Source of the DNA: Hyphomonas sp. UBA5111
Lineage (GTDB): Bacteria; Pseudomonadota; Alphaproteobacteria; Caulobacterales; Hyphomonadaceae
Direction of reading: 5' to 3'
Assembly: GCA_002414505.1 (NCBI GenBank)
Contig: DHZF01000110.1
Span: 1 to 9,339 of the forward strand
DNA: 9,339 nucleotides
Positions 1 to 4,324 of the stretch are shown in pieces. The translations under genes were made by a program, and so were the position numbers. Below the pieces are notes generated by a model. The model had not been told where the DNA came from. It saw only the letters and a program-made list of their open reading frames with translations, and did not search any database. Position 1 is the stretch's first letter, and every line of letters starts with the position of its first letter.

Positions 1-106
1 CCAGCGTGTCGGCGATGACATCCTCCTGCAGCCCCCGGAAGGCGTCATAGCCATAGACGCGCTTCAGCAGCGCGCGGGCATCATCGAGAGTTGGCTGGGC
101 AGACAT
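1..106 (-). CDS. recQ: RecQ-type ATP-dependent DNA helicase, N-terminal fragment
   Basis: Only the first 35 codons are present; the gene runs off the left edge. Reading the minus strand from the ATG at 106-104 gives MSAQPTLDDARALLKRVYGY followed by DAFRGLQEDVIADTL. The pattern of an aromatic-Gly-Tyr, then FRG-x-Q-E/D and an amphipathic helix, is the start of RecQ helicases (the Q-motif region just before the Walker A loop). RecQ proteins are 3'-5' superfamily 2 helicases that unwind recombination and fork intermediates. The gene starts 49 nt after the stop of the deacetylase-family gene on the same strand, so cotranscription is possible. No strong Shine-Dalgarno is visible; only a weak AAGAAA lies before the ATG. 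The family call rests on a short but distinctive stretch. The helicase motifs themselves lie outside the window. Confidence 0.8.
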   Translation of the reverse strand, partial: MSAQPTLDDARALLKRVYGYDAFRGLQEDVIADTL

Positions 107-155
107 GTGTTTCTTGTGGCGACGCGAGTGAGTCGGGGCAAGAGCGCAGATGTCT

Positions 156-1046
156 TCACGCAGCTATATTCAGCGCCTCGACCAGAAATGTATGGCGGCG
201 GGCGACAGCGCGGGCGTCGCGGGCATAGCCGCCGCCGAGGACGCCGCAGAGCGGGATGCCGGCTGAGCGGCAGGACCGTGCCACGAATGCGTCCCGGGCG
301 CGCAGGCCTTCATCGCTGAGGGATAGCAGGCCCAGCCGGTCTTCTGCATGCGGATCGACCCCGGCATTGTAGAAAACGATATCCGGCGATGTGCCGAGCG
401 CCGCCTCGACCAGGTCTCCCAGCGCCGCGAGATACTCCGCATCGCCCGTGCCCTTGGCGAGCCCCATGTCGAGATCAGACGGCGGCTTCTCGCGCGGCCA
501 GTTCTGCTCGCAATGTAGCGAAGCGGTGAAGACGCGCGGGTCATAGCGGAAGATCAGCGCGGTGCCGTCGCCGTGATGCACATCGCAATCGATGACCGCC
601 ACCCGGCGCACTTCCTTCGTTTCCAGCAAGAGCTTTCCGGCAACGCCGACATCATTGAACACGCAGAACCCTGCGCCGCCCTCTGGCCCGGCATGATGAC
701 TGCCGCCGGCCAGGTTCACCGCCGCCCCCTGCTCCAGCGCAAGCCGCGCGGCAAGGCAGGTACCGCCGACCGAGGCAGCCGAGCGCCGGGCAATGGCGGG
801 CGTGATCTCGAACCCGACCTTACGCGCCGCTTTCGCCTCCAGCGTCTGCGTCATGATGGCGGTGACATAGGCTTCGTCATGCGCGAGCTGCAGCCAGTCC
901 TCGCTCGCCGCTTCAGGCTGGATGAAGGCGTGCCCCGCCTCCCGCAACAGATCAGCCACAAGCGCATATTTGCGCATCGGGAAGCGATGGTCATCGGCGA
1001 CGGATTTCGCGTCATAATCGGCGTGGTGGACAATCGGCAAGGTCAT
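156..1046 (-). CDS. Histone deacetylase family (class II-like) zinc hydrolase
   Basis: A 296-residue protein of the arginase/deacetylase fold (HDAC/AcuC/acetylpolyamine amidohydrolase superfamily). Bacterial members remove acetyl or acyl groups from lysine side chains or polyamines; the substrate cannot be told from sequence. The usual motifs appear in order: HRFPMRKY near residue 20, the tandem active-site histidines H117-H118 in GGSHHAGPEGG, FCVFNDV at 127-133, the metal-binding DCDVHHGDG with D155 and H157, the third metal ligand D231 in NAGVDPHAED, and the transition-state tyrosine Y274 in GGGY. All catalytic and zinc positions look intact, so an active enzyme is likely. The length is normal for the short, single-domain bacterial type, and no signal peptide is seen, so it is probably cytoplasmic. 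It starts at ATG 1046 with only a weak ribosome site. It lies divergent from the pirin gene and upstream of recQ. Confidence 0.93.
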   Translation of the reverse strand: MTLPIVHHADYDAKSVADDHRFPMRKYALVADLLREAGHAFIQPEAASEDWLQLAHDEAYVTAIMTQTLEAKAARKVGFEITPAIARRSAASVGGTCLAARLALEQGAAVNLAGGSHHAGPEGGAGFCVFNDVGVAGKLLLETKEVRRVAVIDCDVHHGDGTALIFRYDPRVFTASLHCEQNWPREKPPSDLDMGLAKGTGDAEYLAALGDLVEAALGTSPDIVFYNAGVDPHAEDRLGLLSLSDEGLRARDAFVARSCRSAGIPLCGVLGGGYARDARAVARRHTFLVEALNIAA

Positions 1047-1172
1047 CAGGGCCGGAACCTAGCGGGATTTCCGCCCGTTTCCACTTATGCGCAGCATGCA
1101 TAGGTGTGATGGCTCGCCGTCGCCTACAGGCCCGGCGGGAAAGCGTCATATTCGCTGCAACACACGAGCGCG

Positions 1173-1178
1173 AAAGGA
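1173..1178 (+). promoter_or_regulatory. Ribosome binding site of the pirin gene
   Basis: AAAGGA lies 7 nt before ATG 1186. It decides the start against the in-frame extension that reaches back to 1087, whose 33 extra residues have no pirin-like character. Confidence 0.7.
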
Positions 1179-1185
1179 TATCGCC

Positions 1186-1881
1186 ATGATTGAACACAGA
1201 CCCTTCAAAGAGCTTGGCCGGTTCCACAATGACTGGCTGAACGCCAATTACCATTTTTCCTTTTCCGGATATCACGACCCGAAACGCATGGGTGAAGGCG
1301 CCCTGCGCGTCTGGAATGACGACACAATCCAGCCGCATACCGGCTTCCCCCCGCACGGACATCAGTCGATGGAAATCATCACCTATGTCCGCACCGGCGC
1401 GATCACGCACAAGGATTCCCTGGGCAATACCGGCCGCACCGAGGCGGGCGACGTCCAGGTGATGAGCGCCGGGGATGGCGTGCAGCATTCGGAATGGAAT
1501 GCCGAGGATGAAGAGACCACGCTGTTCCAGATCTGGATCCTGCCACGTGCTGCTGGCGGCAAGCCCGGCTGGGGCGCCCGGAAGTTCCCGAAAGGCGAAC
1601 GGTCCGGCAAATGGACGGTTCTGGCCTCTGGCAGCGGCGAGGAAGACAGCCTCGTCATCAATCAGGACGCCAATGTGCTGGGCGCGACTCTGAAGGAAGG
1701 CGAGACCCTGACCTATGAGGTCAAGCAGGGCCGCCACGGCTATCTCGTGCTTGCCGCCGGCTCCGTAGAGCTGAACGGCACGGTGTTGAACGGCCGCGAC
1801 GGCGCCGCGATCACCGGCGCTGAGAGCCTGACGCTGAAAGGCATCGCCGACGCAGAGATCGTCTTCGTCGACACGGTTTGA
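1186..1881 (+). CDS. Pirin family bicupin, quercetinase-like (YhhW type)
   Basis: A 231-residue cytoplasmic protein with the two-cupin pirin fold. The length equals that of E. coli YhhW as recalled, a pirin with quercetin 2,3-dioxygenase activity in vitro. The four metal ligands expected of the N-terminal cupin are present at the family positions: H57 and H59 in FPPHGH, H101 and E103 in GVQHSEWN. Other hallmarks are the opening FHNDWLNANYHFSFSGYHDP, ITHKDSLGNTG around residue 75, and LFQIWILP near 113. The physiological substrate of most bacterial pirins is unknown. The reading frame is open upstream to 1087, but ATG 1186 is the right start: AAAGGA at 1173-1178 is well spaced before it, and family homology begins there. 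The gene is divergent from the deacetylase gene and is followed 30 nt after its stop by a strong terminator. Confidence 0.93.
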   Translation: MIEHRPFKELGRFHNDWLNANYHFSFSGYHDPKRMGEGALRVWNDDTIQPHTGFPPHGHQSMEIITYVRTGAITHKDSLGNTGRTEAGDVQVMSAGDGVQHSEWNAEDEETTLFQIWILPRAAGGKPGWGARKFPKGERSGKWTVLASGSGEEDSLVINQDANVLGATLKEGETLTYEVKQGRHGYLVLAAGSVELNGTVLNGRDGAAITGAESLTLKGIADAEIVFVDTV

Positions 1882-1911
1882 TCTTTGCCTCTTGCCACGA
1901 TACGTCGGAGA

Positions 1912-1943
1912 CCGGGCCGCAACACTCTGCGGCCCGGCTTTTT
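1912..1943 (+). terminator. Rho-independent terminator after the pirin gene
   Basis: A perfect 9-bp stem, CCGGGCCGC (1912-1920) with GCGGCCCGG (1929-1937), closes an 8-nt loop and is followed by C and five T. It should end the pirin transcript. It is also only 19 nt before the start of the downstream mini-cupin, so it may act as an attenuator between the two genes. Confidence 0.88.
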
Positions 1944-1962
1944 GCATTGGGGAACGACGACC

Positions 1963-2274
1963 ATGAAAGTCATCCGCGGCAAGGCATTTACCGCGCCCAA
2001 AGCCTGGGGTGCGGTCGATGTGGCGAATATGGGCGGGATCACGACGCGCCTGCACTGGACCGACCAGCCCTATATCTGGCACGTCAATGAGGGTGAGGAA
2101 GTGTTCGCCGTGCTCGATGGCGTGGTTGACATGCATTACCGCAAAAACGGCACCGAGAAGATCGTGACGCTGGAAACAGGAGACATCTTCTTCGCCGGGA
2201 TCGGATGTGAACATGTCGCCCATCCCCGGGGTGAAGCCCGCATCCTGGTGGTCGAGCACGAAGGCAGTGTCTGA
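1963..2274 (+). CDS. Small single-domain cupin protein
   Basis: A 103-residue protein made of one cupin beta-barrel, probably cytoplasmic. The first cupin motif is HVNEGEEVFAVLDG, with H40 and E46 present but N42 where the second histidine of the classic HxH usually stands. The second motif contains GDIFFAGIGCEH, with H84. A metal could be held by H40, E46 and H84, but this is inferred. Similar mini-cupins occur in alphaproteobacteria and their reactions are not known to me. ATG 1963 is chosen over an upstream in-frame TTG at 1885, because the extra 26 residues would be read through the terminator stem and look random; GGGGAA at 1949-1954 is a suitable ribosome site. The gene follows the pirin gene on the same strand. 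No room exists for a separate promoter between terminator and start, so its own promoter would have to overlap the hairpin. Confidence 0.85.
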   Translation: MKVIRGKAFTAPKAWGAVDVANMGGITTRLHWTDQPYIWHVNEGEEVFAVLDGVVDMHYRKNGTEKIVTLETGDIFFAGIGCEHVAHPRGEARILVVEHEGSV

Positions 2275-2291
2275 ACCTCGGGTAGGCGCGC

Positions 2292-2305
2292 TCACAGGCC
2301 TGTGA
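2292..2305. promoter_or_regulatory. Perfect 14-bp palindrome, candidate operator
   Basis: TCACAGGCCTGTGA is a perfect inverted repeat located 17 nt after the mini-cupin stop and about 60 nt before the exported-protein gene. It lies upstream of a possible -10 element (TATACC, 2330-2335). It could be a binding site for a dimeric regulator. The arms lack the spacing of a CRP site, and no T-tract follows, so it is not a terminator. Confidence 0.3.
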
Positions 2306-2364
2306 CTTCTGCGGGCACGGGCGGCGTGTTATACCGGGGTCATAGCAGTTGTGGAGATATTCCA

Positions 2365-2856
2365 ATGAAACGACTTGTTCCCCTCGCCGCCCTTGCCCTT
2401 CTGGCCGCACCGGCCGCATTGGCAGGCCAGATCAATGTCACCTTCAGCCCGGAATTCACCGAAGAGCTGAATGATGAATATGGCATGCGCGAAGCCGATT
2501 ACCTGATCGAGGAAGTGCAGGAAGACCTGACACGCGAACTCGAAAAGGCCGGGCTCGACATTGCCCGCATCGACGTGACCATCCTGGATGCCAAGCCCAA
2601 CAAGCCGACCTTCAAGCAGCTGGGCGATACGCCCGGCCTTGATTATGGCGGCTCGAAAAGCATTGGCGGCATGAAATTGTCGGCGACGGCTTTCGATGCC
2701 AGCGGCAACGCCACGGGCGAGCTGACCTATGACTGGTATGAAAATGATATCCGTTATGCCGGCATCTCGACCTGGCAGGATGCCAAGCGCGCGTCTGACC
2801 GGTTTGCCCGCAAATTCGTGAAAGAGCTGACAGCCGGGACGCCGTCCGGCAGCTAG
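2365..2856 (+). CDS. Small exported protein of unknown function
   Basis: A 163-residue protein that I do not recognise. It begins with a clear Sec signal peptide: MKRL, a hydrophobic Leu/Ala core, and a probable cleavage after ALA at residue 20, giving a mature periplasmic protein of about 143 residues. There is no lipobox cysteine and no further membrane segment. The mature part starts with a beta-like stretch (GQINVTFSPEF), then an acidic helix-rich region (about 32-63), a strand (IDVTILDA, 69-76), a Gly-rich part (GLDYGGSKSIGGM), a strand pair around residues 103-134, and a C-terminal basic helix. The start at ATG 2365 fits GGAG at 2353-2356 and the signal peptide; the frame is open upstream to 2302 without sense. 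It is a single gene between the mini-cupin and the convergent queD, whose stop codon it overlaps by four bases. Confidence 0.8.
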   Translation: MKRLVPLAALALLAAPAALAGQINVTFSPEFTEELNDEYGMREADYLIEEVQEDLTRELEKAGLDIARIDVTILDAKPNKPTFKQLGDTPGLDYGGSKSIGGMKLSATAFDASGNATGELTYDWYENDIRYAGISTWQDAKRASDRFARKFVKELTAGTPSGS

Positions 2857-3272
2857 AGAACCAGCTCGCACCGTTCGTTGAGGCTTGGCCGGGAAATGGC
2901 GACTTTCGTCAGGCCCGGCAGGCCTTCTTTCAGATCGGCTGCTGCCCAGAGGCAGATCCGTTCCAGCGTCGGCACTTCAAGCCCATCAATATCGTTCAAC
3001 AGCTTGTGGTCGAGCTTGGCGGCCGTGGCCTGCAGGCAAGCCGTCAGGTGCGAGAAATCCTCGACCCATTGCTCGCCTGGCTTCACCGTGCCGGCGACGG
3101 TCGCTTCCAGCACGAAGGAATGGCCATGCACATTCCGGTATGGGTGGCCTTCGGGCTTGCCGCCCATATAGTGCGCAGCCTCGAAATTCACCGATTTCGA
3201 GATCGCAAACACGCGGCCTTCCGGGCTGGTCGCCGCGGGGGATGTGCTGGTGTGGTCGGTCTGTGTCGTCAT
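2853..3272 (-). CDS. queD: QueD-like 6-carboxytetrahydropterin synthase family protein, catalytic residues altered
   Basis: A 139-residue member of the QueD/6-pyruvoyltetrahydropterin synthase family. QueD turns dihydroneopterin triphosphate into 6-carboxytetrahydropterin for preQ0 and queuosine synthesis. The zinc histidines are present: H34 in FEAAHY, H49 and H51 in VHGHSF. The catalytic pair D88-H89 in LDHKLLND is also present. However, the position of the usual catalytic cysteine, four residues before the first HGH histidine, is Y45, and the C-terminal glutamate (ET motif in E. coli QueD) aligns with R128 in ISRPSLNERCEL. The fold is therefore clear but the exact reaction is uncertain; it may be a divergent subfamily. 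ATG 3272 has no good ribosome site. GTG 3212, preceded by GGAAGG, would give a 119-residue protein of typical family length and is a real alternative. It lies 131 nt downstream of queC on the same strand. Confidence 0.85.
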   Translation of the reverse strand: MTTQTDHTSTSPAATSPEGRVFAISKSVNFEAAHYMGGKPEGHPYRNVHGHSFVLEATVAGTVKPGEQWVEDFSHLTACLQATAAKLDHKLLNDIDGLEVPTLERICLWAAADLKEGLPGLTKVAISRPSLNERCELVL

Positions 3273-3326
3273 CGGATTTCGTTCAAGTCTCTTGCTGGCC
3301 GGCCCCAGTCATTGCCCGAGGCGCGG

Positions 3327-3340
3327 ATTGGGGCCCCAAT
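3327..3340. promoter_or_regulatory. Perfect 14-bp palindrome between queC and queD
   Basis: ATTGGGGCCCCAAT is a perfect inverted repeat in the 131-bp gap between the queC stop and the queD start. It could be an operator or, in the queD leader RNA, a small structure. No T-run follows on either strand, so it is not a terminator. The rest of this gap shows no clear promoter and no gene. Confidence 0.25.
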
Positions 3341-3403
3341 TGCTGGAAAAAGCCTGACAAGTCCAGTTGATATGGCTGTTTCTTCTGCAAGAGAAATAGG
3401 GTC

Positions 3404-4111
3404 TCAGGCCCCGGTTTTCCAGCGTTCCCAGCCCTTTGCCCGCAGCTCGCAGGCCGGGCATTCCCCACAGCCATAGCCCCATTCATGCCGCTGGCCCCGC
3501 TCGCCGAGGTAACACGTATGGGTATCTTCCGCGATCAGATCGACCAGCGCCTGGCCGCCCAACTCGTCTGCCAGCGCCCACGTCCCTGCCTTGTCGATAT
3601 ACATCAGCGGCGCGTCGATCTGCATGGGAACATCCAGGCCCAGCCGCAAGGTCTCGGCCTGCGCCGCCATCGTCGCGGCCCGGCAATCCGGATAACCGGA
3701 ATAGTCGGTCTCGCACATGCCGCCGACCAGAACCGGAATGCCCCGGCGGCTGGCCAGGGCGCCCGCCAGGGTCAGGAACAGGAGGTTGCGGCCCGGCACG
3801 AAGGTGGACGGCAGGCCCGCTTCGGTCATCTCGATGCTGACATCATGCGTCATGGCGGTTTCGCCGAGCGATTTCAGCACTGTCGCATCCAGCATATGGT
3901 CCGGCCCAAGACGGGTCTTCCAGTCGGCATCCAGAGCCCCCAATCCCTGCCGAATCGTGTCGCGGCATTCCAGTTCGATCCGATGGCGCTGGCCATAATC
4001 GAAGCCGACAGTTTCAACACGGTCGAATCGGGAAAGCGCCCAGGCCAGACAGGTCGTGGAATCCTGTCCCCCGGAGAATAGAACAAGTGCGGATGTGGAA
4101 GAATGTGACAT
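3404..4111 (-). CDS. queC: 7-cyano-7-deazaguanine synthase QueC
   Basis: A 235-residue cytoplasmic enzyme that makes preQ0 from 7-carboxy-7-deazaguanine and ammonia using ATP. It opens with the PP-loop ATP site [11 protein letters not shown] (residues 11-21), followed by [10 protein letters not shown] at 38-46, the strongly conserved [10 protein letters not shown] at 104-113, [14 protein letters not shown] at 131-144, and [14 protein letters not shown]. The C-terminal zinc site has all four cysteines: C200, then C215, C218 and C221 in [14 protein letters not shown]. Length and motifs match the family throughout. The frame is open to a TTG at 4147, and a second ATG stands at 4132. ATG 4111 is preferred because family homology starts just after it, though no start has a strong ribosome site. 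Both ATGs sit in the arms of an inverted repeat. It is divergent from the TonB-dependent receptor and upstream of queD. Confidence 0.95.
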   Translation of the reverse strand: MSHSSTSALVLFSGGQDSTTCLAWALSRFDRVETVGFDYGQRHRIELECRDTIRQGLGALDADWKTRLGPDHMLDATVLKSLGETAMTHDVSIEMTEAGLPSTFVPGRNLLFLTLAGALASRRGIPVLVGGMCETDYSGYPDCRAATMAAQAETLRLGLDVPMQIDAPLMYIDKAGTWALADELGGQALVDLIAEDTHTCYLGERGQRHEWGYGCGECPACELRAKGWERWKTGA

Positions 4112-4133
4112 GCCTGCGCCTGTAACAGGCATG
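4109..4133 (-). promoter_or_regulatory. Hairpin covering the queC start codon
   Basis: The arms CATGCCTG and CAGGCATG (8 bp, perfect, 9-nt loop) place the queC start ATG (4111-4109) in the 3' arm and the alternative ATG (4132-4130) in the 5' arm of a possible mRNA hairpin. The weak CAGG just before the ATG is also in the stem. It could limit translation. A role is inferred from position only. Confidence 0.35.
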
Positions 4134-4175
4134 GGAGAGGCGGCCAAGCAGGGGCGTTACATTTTTGACACCCGG

Positions 4176-4206
4176 ATTTTAAAAGCCCTCATTACCCCAG
4201 CGTCAT
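4176..4206 (-). promoter_or_regulatory. Possible queC promoter
   Basis: On the minus strand TAAAAT (4181-4176) matches five of six bases of a -10 box. ATGACG (4206-4201), 19 nt upstream, is a fair -35 element. The spacing is long, so this is only a candidate. Confidence 0.3.
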
Positions 4207-4273
4207 GTTGACAGACCCGTCACGAATGCATTCAGATGACACTTGAAGCAGGCCCGCAAGAGGCCGGCTCGGC

Positions 4274-4279
4274 TAAAAT
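4274..4279 (+). promoter_or_regulatory. Possible -10 element of the TonB-dependent receptor gene
   Basis: TAAAAT lies in GGCTAAAATT, about 45 nt before the start codon. It lacks a -35 box at 16-19 nt, so an activator would be needed. Further upstream, TTGACA occurs twice on this strand (4165-4170 and 4208-4213), but neither has a good -10 at the normal distance. Confidence 0.3.
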
Positions 4280-4324
4280 TGCTCGAGGCACGCACTAAAG
4301 CGGCCCGAGGGGAGGAAACAAAAC

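Noticed and set aside
1086..1102. Inverted repeat TATGC-N7-GCATA between the deacetylase and pirin genes as an operator
   Set aside because: The arms are only 5 bp and no clear promoter surrounds it, so the support is too weak.
1012..2295. 427-codon open frame on the minus strand opposite the pirin and mini-cupin genes
   Set aside because: It is an antisense shadow of GC-rich coding DNA. It runs through both genes and the terminator, and its product has no family character, while the plus-strand proteins have complete cupin motifs.
4165..4213. Two TTGACA boxes as -35 elements of the receptor gene
   Set aside because: No acceptable -10 box lies 16-18 nt after either one, so they are not called as promoters.
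4224..4233. 10-bp palindrome GAATGCATTC before the receptor gene
   Set aside because: Palindromes of this length are expected several times per window by chance.
4112..4324. preQ1/preQ0 riboswitch upstream of queC
   Set aside because: I looked for the class I hairpin with an A-rich pseudoknot tail overlapping a ribosome site and found neither. Only the start-codon hairpin is present.
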